Positions 19,113 through 27,131 of a DNA stretch of 37,190 bases are shown piece after piece (position 1 is the stretch's first letter; each line of letters starts with the position of its first letter). Location: positions 1 through 37,190 of the forward strand of contig JAIL01000248.1 in assembly GCA_000725195.1 (NCBI GenBank). The letters run 5' to 3'. The notes below the pieces were generated by a model, which searched no databases, had not been told where the DNA came from, and saw only the letters and a list, made by a program, of their open reading frames with translations. The translations under genes were made by a program, and so were the position numbers. The DNA comes from Snodgrassella alvi SCGC AB-598-O02. GTDB taxonomy: Bacteria > Pseudomonadota > Gammaproteobacteria > Burkholderiales > Neisseriaceae.

Positions 19113-19589
19113 ATGTCAGCTCATCTACAAGAGTCAATCAAAGTAATAGCGCCAAGTATATTTCCGCATGCTACTTGGAATGATGCTGAGGTACTAGGTG
19201 CTATGGTTTGGTTGTGGAATAAAAATTCTGATTATCAAAAGTCTGCATTGGATTGTGTATTAAGAGTTTTATTACCCATCATAAAATCCAGAAATTTTAT
19301 TTTAGTAATAAATAAAAACAAACCAATAGGTTATATGAATTGGGCATATTTTGATAATGCTGAAGAAAAATCATATTTAAATCAAACTAATGATTATTTA
19401 TCTTTTGTGCAATGTTTTCAGGCAGATCAGACAAAAAAATTATGGATATTAACTTTTTTTTGTCCATTCGGTTTAGAAAATGCTTTATTAATGAAAACTA
19501 TATGTAAAAAAGTATTGAAAAATTATTTATGTTATTACGGATATCATAAATCAAAAACTGCAACTGTTGTAAGAAAAATCCAATGTTAA
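19113..19589 (+). CDS. HlyC-like toxin-activating acyltransferase homologue, catalytic residues replaced
   Basis: A 158-residue protein resembling the HlyC/ApxIC family, which acylates lysines of RTX toxins using acyl-ACP. Conserved blocks are EVLGAMVWLW (26-35; HlyC has EVLGHVSWLW), RVLLPIIKSRNFIL, IGYMNWA (HlyC YCSWA), and LWILTFFCPFG (110-120; HlyC KWFIDWIAPFG). Aligned from memory to HlyC, the catalytic His23 falls on Tyr41 and Asp92 on Thr114. The C-terminal 30 or so residues of HlyC are absent. It is therefore likely inactive as an acyltransferase, or has changed function. Codon use is strongly A/T-rich, suggesting transfer. No RTX toxin gene is adjacent; an autotransporter starts 117 bases downstream. 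GGAG lies 9 bases before the ATG. Confidence 0.7.
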   Translation: MSAHLQESIKVIAPSIFPHATWNDAEVLGAMVWLWNKNSDYQKSALDCVLRVLLPIIKSRNFILVINKNKPIGYMNWAYFDNAEEKSYLNQTNDYLSFVQCFQADQTKKLWILTFFCPFGLENALLMKTICKKVLKNYLCYYGYHKSKTATVVRKIQC

Positions 19590-19706
19590 TAAAATTATCG
19601 TAAGTATTTAATTTATATGAGTAAATTATAATGAACTAATTTTAAACTCATAAATAATAGTTATAAGATCAAAATGAATTTCACCACTGACTAAGAGGAA
19701 ATAGTC

Positions 19707-22700
19707 ATGAATAAAATATACCAAACAAAATTTAATAAATTTACCGGTACTACAGTAGTTTGTTCTGAGTTAGTTAAACGTGCATGTAAAGCTACGGTTA
19801 CTATTTCAGTTTTAGCCGCATCAAGCACTGCTTTTGCATTGAATTGTACAGCTAATACTGATGGGTCATATTTACCAGGTGTCACCGATCCAAGTTGTAA
19901 TAATATTAATTCAGCTACAGTCAATCAGTCTGGTAATACCGAATTTTATATCCTCACCAGAAGTAAACTGCATGAATCACTAACGGTTGGTGATACAATT
20001 TTAACAGCCAATGTTAATGGCAATTACACTGGTTTGGGCAATCAATATGCTTCTGGTACTCATGGGGCCAATATCAATGCCGGTAATTTAAATTTTACTA
20101 TTAAAGGTAATGGTGATATTCAAGGGATATTAACTTCCCAGAATGTCGATATAAATGCTAAAAACGTAACTTTAAATATTACAGACGAATACACCAAAGG
20201 GAAAAATTCAAGTGGGGGTGTTGCTTCTTATGGCATATTAGCTGGTTCAGCGGTCAGTGCAGGTGAGGGTGCGACATATAATGGTAAATATTCAACAGTT
20301 ACAGTTGATAAATTAACAATTAATCAGACTACTAAGGGCGGTAAAGTTAACCCAGTATTAAATACTGGTATCCGGGCGATTCAGGGGGCTTACAATAATT
20401 CTGGTGATGGTTCAGCTGGTAAAGTAGTTGTGAATGATGAATTAGATATAACACTAACCGGTAACCGTTCAGTCGGTATTTATGTTTCAGGCAATCACAC
20501 CAATCATGGCGCTGCCGAAGATGTGGGTGCTAATGGACAACTGACACCAATTGTTGTGCTAAACGGAAAAAACAACAAAATTACGCTTAACAAAGGCAGT
20601 GACTCTTCTCTCACTCAGTGGGATAGTACTGCAATTAAGTTAGGTAAAACACGTGATACTGGTGAAGGTGCCGGTATTCTTGAATCACACGGTGGATTAA
20701 ACATTGATACTACTAATGCTTTGAATGGTGGTGGTATTAAAATGGTACGCAATTCTCTGTTAAAAGCTGATTACGAAGATAGCGCCACTACCATCACTAC
20801 CAATGGCTACGCGCTGGAAATCGGTACTCACGATGATGCCACCAGTAGTGGCAAATATGAGCAGGCCGCTTCGCATGGCGTTCGCGCAAGTTTTAAAGAT
20901 GCTGTATTTTCTACAACTGGTACGAGTGCTGATCCCACCATCAGGGGTTCGGTTGGTCGTAAAGATTTAATTTTTGTTGATCAGGGACAGGTAGATACGA
21001 TTTTATCTTTTTCCGGAGATAATACAAACCTGACTGCCAATGATAATGGCTATATTGTTAACGTTAGTGGTAATTATACTGCACCAAATTATGTTTTTTA
21101 TTCCAATACTTATGACGATCAGGGTGTTGAGCAAGGACATGATGCTTTTGAAGCTTCTTCAGTCACATTCAATGCTACAGGCAAAGGCAGCATGACCGGA
21201 CTGGTATCTAAAGGTGCTGTTAAAACTGAAGAAGGAGAAAAGTTAGATGAAAGTGTTAAACCAGTCTTGAATGTCAATCTGGATGGAGGTTTTACATGGA
21301 ATTTAAAGAAAAATGGTTCAGAAAATACCGCAAAATTTGATAAACTGCATTTAACAAACGGAGCAGTAGTTAATGCAGCCTATGATGATGCAGGTAATAA
21401 TAATTTTATTTTAGATGGTAATGTTGTAAACGACGGTGGTATTATCAATTTGGATAATCACTCTCACGCTCAGTACACTGACAGTTTAACGATAAGCGGA
21501 AATTATTCAGCTTCTGGTGACGCAATAGTGAAGATGAATACCCTTTGGAATGCTCCGGGTGATCTTAATGGTTCTAATTCTGAGTCTGATGTGTTAAGAA
21601 TTATTGGTTCTGCTTCAGGTGTAACTCGCGTTATTCCTGTTAATGCAGATGGAACAGAAAAAATTATCGATGGTAATGTTAAACAAGTAACTTCTGTTAT
21701 TAATACTGTTCCGGTAGTTTACGTTGGCACACATAGCGAAGAAAATGCCTTTATAGGTGAGGCTGAAACTTCTGGTGCTACTACAGTACAGTTGGGTAAA
21801 CGTACAGCGCAAAATGGTGATCAGTACTATTGGACTATGGAGGCAGAGGAACCAGTTGACCCACTAAATCCCGATAAATTAAAGCCTGGAAAGAAACCTA
21901 TTTATTCTAATGCAGTAGCCGGTTATGTTGCTATTCCTCATATCAATCAGGAACAAGGTTTTGTTAGTATTGGTACCTTGCATGAACGTCGTGGTGAATA
22001 TCTAAATACCGATACTGATAATTGTTCAACATGTGAAGCTAAGCCAGGTAGATTTGCTAATAATCGTACATGGGGCAGAGTATTCGGTAAACATGTAAAA
22101 CAAGATGGTAAAGATCGGCTGAATTTAGACACTGATATTGCTGGTATTCAGATTGGTCATGATTTCCTCAATAGATTTAATGATGATGGTAGTCATAATC
22201 ATACCGGTGCATATATTGCTTATAGTAGGGCAAGCACAGATTTTTCTGATGAATATCGGGCAGTAAATGGTCTGATTGCTGATGACAAATATACCGGTAA
22301 AGGCAAGTCTAATGCGATTAGCTTAGGCGTTACTAATACTTTCTATTTGCCCAATGACAGCTATGTGGATTTAGTAGGGCAGGTATCTTATCTGCGCAAT
22401 AAATATGAAGCACGAAATGGAAATAACCCAGATAGCCAAGATGGATGGGGATTAGCGCTTTCAGCAGAAGCAGGGAAAGCATTTGAGTTAAGTAAGACTG
22501 TTTCCGGCAGCTGGAAAATTGAACCTCAGGCACAACTGATTTATCAATATGTTAATCTGGATAGTTTCAATGATAAATATCGTCATGTTGATCAGAATGG
22601 TCAAAATTCATTGCGTGGCAGAGTAGGTGTTCGCTTCGGTTATGATAACTTCAATGCTGCTAACTCTAAACCAGCAATTTTCTATGCTGTCGGTAATGTA

Positions 22701-22913
22701 TGGCATGACTTTATTAATCCCAGCAGTGTTGACGTAGGTAAGGATAGTCTTCGTGAAAAATACGCCAAAACATGGGGTGAAGTCGGTCTAGGTCTCAAAG
22801 TTGCCATGCAAAAAAATAGTTTTATTTACGGTGACGTCCGCTATGAGCACGATTTTGGCAGTACCAAACGGGAAGGTTATCGTGGCAGCTTATCCTTTGA
22901 GCATAGATGGTGA
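19707..22913 (+). CDS. type Va autotransporter with beta-helical passenger
   Basis: A 1068-residue surface protein secreted by its own barrel. The extended signal peptide (MNKIYQTKFNKFTGTTVVCSEL) is followed by a hydrophobic core and cleavage near Ala44 (AFA-LN). The passenger, about 45-740, is rich in Gly, Asn, Thr and Asp with no protease triad seen, consistent with a beta-helix adhesin. A Pro-rich hinge (EPVDPLNPDKLKPGKKP) precedes the linker, then the translocation barrel (about 785-1068) begins RTWGRVFGK and ends with SLSFEHRW. Unusual cysteines occur: Cys47 and Cys64 just after the signal, and Cys773-x-x-Cys776 before the barrel. AAGAGGAA gives a strong ribosome site. Adhesion or host interaction is inferred. 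It follows the HlyC-like gene on the same strand. Confidence 0.93.
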   Translation: MNKIYQTKFNKFTGTTVVCSELVKRACKATVTISVLAASSTAFALNCTANTDGSYLPGVTDPSCNNINSATVNQSGNTEFYILTRSKLHESLTVGDTILTANVNGNYTGLGNQYASGTHGANINAGNLNFTIKGNGDIQGILTSQNVDINAKNVTLNITDEYTKGKNSSGGVASYGILAGSAVSAGEGATYNGKYSTVTVDKLTINQTTKGGKVNPVLNTGIRAIQGAYNNSGDGSAGKVVVNDELDITLTGNRSVGIYVSGNHTNHGAAEDVGANGQLTPIVVLNGKNNKITLNKGSDSSLTQWDSTAIKLGKTRDTGEGAGILESHGGLNIDTTNALNGGGIKMVRNSLLKADYEDSATTITTNGYALEIGTHDDATSSGKYEQAASHGVRASFKDAVFSTTGTSADPTIRGSVGRKDLIFVDQGQVDTILSFSGDNTNLTANDNGYIVNVSGNYTAPNYVFYSNTYDDQGVEQGHDAFEASSVTFNATGKGSMTGLVSKGAVKTEEGEKLDESVKPVLNVNLDGGFTWNLKKNGSENTAKFDKLHLTNGAVVNAAYDDAGNNNFILDGNVVNDGGIINLDNHSHAQYTDSLTISGNYSASGDAIVKMNTLWNAPGDLNGSNSESDVLRIIGSASGVTRVIPVNADGTEKIIDGNVKQVTSVINTVPVVYVGTHSEENAFIGEAETSGATTVQLGKRTAQNGDQYYWTMEAEEPVDPLNPDKLKPGKKPIYSNAVAGYVAIPHINQEQGFVSIGTLHERRGEYLNTDTDNCSTCEAKPGRFANNRTWGRVFGKHVKQDGKDRLNLDTDIAGIQIGHDFLNRFNDDGSHNHTGAYIAYSRASTDFSDEYRAVNGLIADDKYTGKGKSNAISLGVTNTFYLPNDSYVDLVGQVSYLRNKYEARNGNNPDSQDGWGLALSAEAGKAFELSKTVSGSWKIEPQAQLIYQYVNLDSFNDKYRHVDQNGQNSLRGRVGVRFGYDNFNAANSKPAIFYAVGNVWHDFINPSSVDVGKDSLREKYAKTWGEVGLGLKVAMQKNSFIYGDVRYEHDFGSTKREGYRGSLSFEHRW

Positions 22914-22970
22914 TAACGACTGATATTACGGTCCTGATATCAGCTTAGGAAAGTATCTATTGATGGAACT

Positions 22971-23011
22971 AAATCTATGGTCAGAAAATTCAACTGACCA
23001 TAGATTTTTTT
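22971..23011 (+). terminator. intrinsic terminator after the autotransporter
   Basis: AAATCTATGGTCA (22971-22983) pairs with TGACCATAGATTT (22995-23007) around an 11-base loop and ends in a run of seven T from 23005. Confidence 0.88.
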
Positions 23012-23953
23012 GATTCAGTATAAATAAAAAATTTTATAGATAAATAAGTTTATTTTTCAGTAGTAATTTTTTTTACCTAACAAGCATATTATGCTAACAA
23101 ATTGTTTTTAAATTAAATATTATTTTATATGTTACGTTATATGAACAATAATTAAAAAGTAAAGATAAAATTCAGATTTATTAGAGATTCAGTTTATTCA
23201 GAATACTTTTTATAGATCAAAATATGGTAAACAATGAAATTTTTATCCAATAGATTAGTTTGAAATAATAAATCAACTTCATAAACAGTAATTGATGACT
23301 AAATAAAACTTAATATAAATCTGAATAAATATATCAATCGGAAATATAGGTAAATAAAATTATTAACTTTTAATACGATTCTCTTAAAAAAGTTACTTTA
23401 AGTGATTTTATAAAAATTGTATTCATATTTGCAGCTTGTTATATAAGAAAACAATAAATTTGATCATTATCTATTGCGATCGCAATTTATCAATTGGTAT
23501 TTTTGTGTTTAAGCTATTTAAAAAAAACAAAACTATTTATTAGATTATTAATTCTGATCTGATTCAGTTCAAATTTTTAATTATCTCAATCTGGCACGAT
23601 AAAATGCCTAGACTTTATTGATTAATATAGTTGGTAAATCTTTAATATTAGCTGAATATTTTTGGATTCAAGGATTGTATGAATTGTTTTACAGTCTCTG
23701 TTTGCTTGTTTCGTTTATTATAGATGTGGTTATTTTTCTGTATACAAAACCTTAATTTTCATTTTTTTTGAGAATAGGGTAATAAAACAATTAAATGCGT
23801 ATAGTAAAAATAATACAACAATAATTAAATTGGCGACTACCCTGCATTAAATAGTGAAGAGCAAATCTTAAACAAAAGGTTGGATTGATGGTAATTGATG
23901 GCTTAGAGCTAGTAGATAATGAATCAATAATTTCTAGCGGAAAGATACGATTA
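23012..23953. other. AT-rich gene-free gap between autotransporter and tRNA cluster
   Basis: I see no gene, tRNA or repeat array in this stretch. A 23-codon frame at 23888 has no supporting signal. Together with 18330-19112 it brackets the HlyC-like/autotransporter pair with unusually AT-rich DNA. Confidence 0.4.
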
Positions 23954-23980
23954 TTTTAAACAAGATTAATATCAATCTTT
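23954..23980 (-). terminator. weak terminator after the tRNA cluster
   Basis: On the minus strand AAGATT and AATCTT form a 6-bp stem just after tRNA-Leu, followed by GTTTAAAAT. The stem is short and the T-run poor. Confidence 0.35.
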
Positions 23981-23988
23981 TAGGTAGG

Positions 23989-24079
23989 TGGTGCCCGGAG
24001 CCGGAATCGAACCGGCACGGCCGTTTTAAAAGCCGACGGATTTTAAGTCCGTTGTGTCTACCTATTTCACCACCCGGGC
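23989..24079 (-). tRNA. tRNA-Leu (anticodon UAA)
   Basis: A 91-base tRNA including encoded CCA. Acceptor GCCCGGG pairs with TCCGGGC before discriminator A. The anticodon loop is CTTAAAA with anticodon TAA, and a long variable arm typical of Leu is present. The T arm GCCGGTTCGATTCCGGC is perfect. Last in the cluster, equivalent to E. coli leuZ. Confidence 0.95.
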
Positions 24080-24113
24080 ATTACTTAATGTTTCAGGATG
24101 TTAAGCCTAAAAC

Positions 24114-24188
24114 TGGAGGCGGGGGCACGGATTTAAACCGGCCTACGCAGCTTTGCACACTGCGGCATAGTCACTCTGCCACCCCGCC
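24114..24188 (-). tRNA. divergent tRNA-Cys-like gene (anticodon GCA), possibly degenerate
   Basis: A 75-base tRNA-like gene with encoded CCA and the Cys discriminator U73. Acceptor GGCGGGG/CCCCGCC is perfect. The anticodon stem GCAGT/GCTGC holds the loop GTGCAAA, anticodon GCA. Compared with the neighbouring tRNA-Cys, the anticodon stem sequence is different but still paired, the D-loop GG is GA, and the T loop is TTTAAAT instead of TTCGATT. The 3' T-stem strand carries one extra base, so the stem pairs only with a bulged U. The change of G19 to A and C56 to U could still form an A-U tertiary pair. It may be a specialised tRNA or a decaying duplicate. Confidence 0.7.
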
Positions 24189-24210
24189 ATAAAACTCATA
24201 CAACCATATC

Positions 24211-24284
24211 TGGAGGCGGGAGTCGGAATCGAACCGGCGTCCACGGATTTGCAGTCCGCTGCATGACCACTCTGCCATCCCGCC
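24211..24284 (-). tRNA. tRNA-Cys (anticodon GCA)
   Basis: A 74-base tRNA with encoded CCA. Acceptor is GGCGGGA/TCCCGCC, discriminator U73, the anticodon loop CTGCAAA carries GCA, and the T loop is the normal TTCGATT. The T stem has one apparent C-A mismatch (positions 50-64). Equivalent to E. coli cysT in the same gene order. Confidence 0.95.
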
Positions 24285-24322
24285 ATTCGTACTTTTCAGT
24301 CGGGTAGAGTAACTAATGACTC

Positions 24323-24398
24323 TGGAGCGGGAAACGAGTCTCGAACTCGCGACCTCAACCTTGGCAAGGTTGCGCTCTACCAACTGAGCTATTCCCGC
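24323..24398 (-). tRNA. tRNA-Gly (anticodon GCC), copy 1 on the plus-coordinate order
   Basis: A 76-base tRNA with encoded CCA, acceptor GCGGGAA/TTCCCGC, anticodon loop TTGCCAA with anticodon GCC, and T arm GCGAGTTCGAGACTCGT. It is identical in sequence to the next two copies. Confidence 0.96.
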
Positions 24399-24432
24399 AT
24401 TAAAACTTTTAGTAACACGTGATCATGTATTA

Positions 24433-24508
24433 TGGAGCGGGAAACGAGTCTCGAACTCGCGACCTCAACCTTGGCAAGGTTGCGCTCTACCAACTGAGCT
24501 ATTCCCGC
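24433..24508 (-). tRNA. tRNA-Gly (anticodon GCC), middle copy
   Basis: Identical to the copy at 24323-24398, 110 bases apart, including encoded CCA. Confidence 0.96.
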
Positions 24509-24542
24509 ATTAAAACTTTTAGTAACACGTGATCATGTATTA

Positions 24543-24618
24543 TGGAGCGGGAAACGAGTCTCGAACTCGCGACCTCAACCTTGGCAAGGTTGCGCTCTAC
24601 CAACTGAGCTATTCCCGC
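24543..24618 (-). tRNA. tRNA-Gly (anticodon GCC), promoter-proximal copy
   Basis: Identical to the other two Gly copies. It is the first gene of the minus-strand tRNA operon, about 25 bases downstream of the predicted transcript start. Confidence 0.96.
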
Positions 24619-24648
24619 AATCATCATCCGTACCGAATGAAGAGCATC

Positions 24649-24676
24649 ATTATAGCGTTGAAAAATTTTGTGTCAA
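24649..24676 (-). promoter_or_regulatory. strong sigma-70 promoter of the tRNA operon
   Basis: On the minus strand a perfect TTGACA (24671-24676) and a perfect TATAAT (24649-24654) are separated by 16 bases, directly upstream of the first tRNA-Gly. This is a stable-RNA-type promoter just after the pgsA stop. Confidence 0.88.
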
Positions 24677-24722
24677 GGCTACATTGTGTTTACCGGTGCT
24701 ATTTTTTTCTTTCATTTTGATT

Positions 24723-25295
24723 TTATGATTTAAATTCTTTCATAGCAGTCTTCAAGTAATATAACATTGACCAGATAGTTAGTATGCAGGCAATTAACAT
24801 CAGGATATTGCCTAACTGCCCTAATAAATTGGGTTTAGCTACTGTAGAAGAAGTAAGCAATAACAGGAAGATGGCCGCCATTTGGGCTGCTGTTTTTAAT
24901 TTACCGATTTGAGCGACTGCAACATTATTACGTTTGCCCTGTTGTGCCATCCATTCACGCAAGGCTGAAATAGTAATTTCGCGTCCGATAATAATCATGG
25001 CAAAAATGGCATAGGTTCTGCCTGTAGCTACCAGTAATATGAGAGCCACAGCTACCATCAGTTTATCAGCGACGGGGTCTAAGAACGCACCAAAATTCGA
25101 TGTTTGTCCCCATCGTCTGGCCAGATATCCATCAAACCAGTCTGTAATGGCTGCTGCAGCAAACAATATGGCGGCTAACCAATTTATCATCTGCTGGTTA
25201 CTGATCCAACTGAATGGTAAATAAAATAAAAGAGTAAAAATAGGAATAAGAAGGATACGCAACCATGTGAGCAATATCGGAAAATTCCAAGGCAT
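24723..25295 (-). CDS. pgsA: CDP-diacylglycerol-glycerol-3-phosphate 3-phosphatidyltransferase
   Basis: Makes phosphatidylglycerophosphate, the first step to phosphatidylglycerol and cardiolipin, in the inner membrane. The 190-residue protein begins MPWNFPILLTWLRILLIP. It carries the CDP-alcohol phosphotransferase signature in DWFDGYLARRWGQTSNFGAF and LDPVADKLM near 55-82, with all the Asp residues of the DGxxAR...GxxxDxxxD motif. Further hydrophobic segments follow. The order pgsA then Gly, Cys and Leu tRNAs matches E. coli, where uvrC lies before pgsA; here uvrC is elsewhere in the window. Confidence 0.96.
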   Translation of the reverse strand: MPWNFPILLTWLRILLIPIFTLLFYLPFSWISNQQMINWLAAILFAAAAITDWFDGYLARRWGQTSNFGAFLDPVADKLMVAVALILLVATGRTYAIFAMIIIGREITISALREWMAQQGKRNNVAVAQIGKLKTAAQMAAIFLLLLTSSTVAKPNLLGQLGNILMLIACILTIWSMLYYLKTAMKEFKS

Positions 25296-25922
25296 GACGC
25301 ACTGTTCCTGAAGTCTAAGGATTAAATTTGGGTATATGATACCTGTTTGTCAGAATTTAGGGATTTTTTTTGTTCTTGATAGCTTAAAGAGAATAATTTT
25401 TACACTAGTTTGGAACGTTGTAATCTGTATGATGATAAATATTCACTCTTACTCTATATAAAACATAGATAAAAGATAGTGGGGAAGCTAATTTTTCGAG
25501 TAATTTTATGGTTAGATTTTTATAGCTTATAAATTTTTTCTATTGTTTAATTTTATAATATCTGAGTGTAGTATACCCTAAGCTTTTATATAGCATTAGA
25601 TGGTATAAATGTATATTGTCCTAATTCTGTAGCTTTTAAGTGTCTAGGCTAGAGTTTGTTTGTAGCAGGATTCTTCAGTTTTGTGATGATTTGAATAAGA
25701 CTAAAATTTTTAACGTAAAATTAATTCTGTACTAAATGCATAAAAACTAAATGCAAATATAAAAATTAACAAAATTATAGTATTCAATGTTTTTTCAATG
25801 GAAGTTTGGTATTCAATAATTAAGTTAATTTGCTGAGCTTGATGAAATGCAACATTAGTTTTGATTTAAATTGAAAGAAAGGCTTTTCTTTTTTGCACAG
25901 TGTAGTTTTCAATTGAAAATTT
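25296..25922. other. AT-rich gap between pgsA and msrAB
   Basis: No gene is seen. It should hold the pgsA promoter near 25300-25400. A 14-base perfect palindrome TTTTCAATTGAAAA lies at 25906-25919, beside the longer inverted repeat that follows msrAB. Confidence 0.45.
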
Positions 25923-25960
25923 GTTTTAAAGTGTCGCAAAAAAAAGCGACACTTTAAAAC
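25923..25960 (-). repeat. 15-bp perfect inverted repeat with an A8/T8 loop, after msrAB
   Basis: GTTTTAAAGTGTCGC (25923-25937) and its exact complement (25946-25960) enclose eight A residues. It lies 35 bases downstream of the msrAB stop, so it probably ends that transcript, but neither strand has a T-run after the stem; the minus-strand RNA would have the U8 in the loop. Confidence 0.75.
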
Positions 25961-25994
25961 GAAGCTGCGTGGCTAAATTTAAAAGATTGTATGG

Positions 25995-26978
25995 TTATTT
26001 TACCCAATCTTTATAAGCCCCATAACCAGCGGCGTCCATTTCTTCATAGGGAATAAATTTCAGGCTGGCGCCATTAATACAATAGCGCATACCGCCACGA
26101 TCCTGAGGCCCATCATTAAAAACATGTCCTAAATGGGAATCAGCTTGCTGACTGCGTATTTCCGTTCGTACTCTTCCAAGACTTTCATCGTTGTGTTCAG
26201 TGACAACATCGGCTTTAATAGGTTGGCTAAATGCTGGCCAACCACATCCGGAATTAAATTTATCACTGGAACTAAACAATGGTTCGCCGCTGACTATATC
26301 GACATAAATGCCGGGAGCAAATAATTCATCGTACTCGTGGGTAAATGGTTTTTCCGTAGCTGAATTTTGCGTAATTTCAAAAGTCTGTTCACTTAATTGC
26401 TGACGCAATTGTGCTTGGTCAGGTTTATGAAAACTGGCAGGATCATATTTTTTTTCTGTCTGGGGCAGCGACGGCAGTTCAGGTAATGGTTCCGTAACTT
26501 TACTAATATCAATATGGCAATACCCGCCCGGGTTTTTCTCAAGGTAGTTTTGATGATATTCTTCAGCCGGAAAATATTGCTCTAATGGTAAGTTCTCCAC
26601 CACTATCGGTTTTTGGTATCTTCCTTGTTCTGCTTTAATTGTAGCCTGAATGATGTCACGATCCGCTGGATCTGTATAATAAATTCCGCTACGATATTGT
26701 GTTCCGACATCATGAGCCTGACGATTGAGGGTAGTTGGATCAATAACACGAAAGAAATGACGCAGAATATCCGTTAGGGAAATTACATCAGCATCATATT
26801 CGACTTTAAGTGTTTCAGCATGACCTGTATTCTGCTGGCAAACTTGTTCATAACTGGGGTTTTCAGTATGACCATTAGCGTAGCCTGTTTCAGTACTCAG
26901 GACACCATTGATTCTTTTAAAATAACCTTCCATACCCCAAAAGCATCCGCCTGCAAGGTAAATTATCTTTTTATTCAT
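25995..26978 (-). CDS. msrAB: bifunctional peptide methionine sulfoxide reductase MsrA/MsrB
   Basis: Repairs both stereoisomers of methionine sulfoxide. The 327-residue fusion has MsrA at about 1-160 with catalytic Cys12 in [11 protein letters not shown], and MsrB at about 180-327 with resolving Cys245 in SGCGWPAF and catalytic Cys300 in [11 protein letters not shown]. The zinc-binding CxxC pairs of some MsrB proteins are absent. There is no signal peptide and no thioredoxin-like domain, unlike the three-domain secreted Neisseria PilB/MsrAB, so this form should be cytosolic and depend on cellular thioredoxin. Transcribed alone, divergent from the GNAT gene. Confidence 0.95.
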   Translation of the reverse strand: MNKKIIYLAGGCFWGMEGYFKRINGVLSTETGYANGHTENPSYEQVCQQNTGHAETLKVEYDADVISLTDILRHFFRVIDPTTLNRQAHDVGTQYRSGIYYTDPADRDIIQATIKAEQGRYQKPIVVENLPLEQYFPAEEYHQNYLEKNPGGYCHIDISKVTEPLPELPSLPQTEKKYDPASFHKPDQAQLRQQLSEQTFEITQNSATEKPFTHEYDELFAPGIYVDIVSGEPLFSSSDKFNSGCGWPAFSQPIKADVVTEHNDESLGRVRTEIRSQQADSHLGHVFNDGPQDRGGMRYCINGASLKFIPYEEMDAAGYGAYKDWVK

Positions 26979-27131
26979 GATGTTATTACTTTCCTTTCTG
27001 AGGTATGTTACTGTATGCTATCACTTGCATCTGTTAATAGAAAGACATTATTTTACTTAATTATGTATTGATGATATAAAATATGTACAGTTTTTTTTAA
27101 ATGTGTTTTATTAGGATAATTAAAGTTATTT

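Larger units (their letters stand above)
24399..24618 (-). repeat. 110-bp tandem duplication carrying tRNA-Gly
   Basis: The unit of tRNA-Gly plus a 34-base spacer (including AGTAACACGTGATCATG) recurs with a period of 110 bases. The two complete spacers, at 24399-24432 and 24509-24542, look identical, as do the tRNAs, which points to recent tandem duplication or gene conversion. Confidence 0.9.

Noticed and set aside
19691-19924. Minus-strand ORF of 77 codons over the autotransporter start
   Set aside because: Antisense shadow of the clear signal-peptide region; no ribosome site or protein features.
23888-23959. 23-codon ORF before the tRNA cluster
   Set aside because: Too short, no ribosome site and no similarity that I recognise.
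18330-24000. Mobile element or prophage carrying the autotransporter island
   Set aside because: No transposase, integrase, terminal repeats or tRNA-fragment attachment site is visible, although tRNAs lie close by.
24171-24383. 70-codon ORF across the tRNA genes
   Set aside because: It reads through two tRNAs; the tRNA folds explain the sequence.
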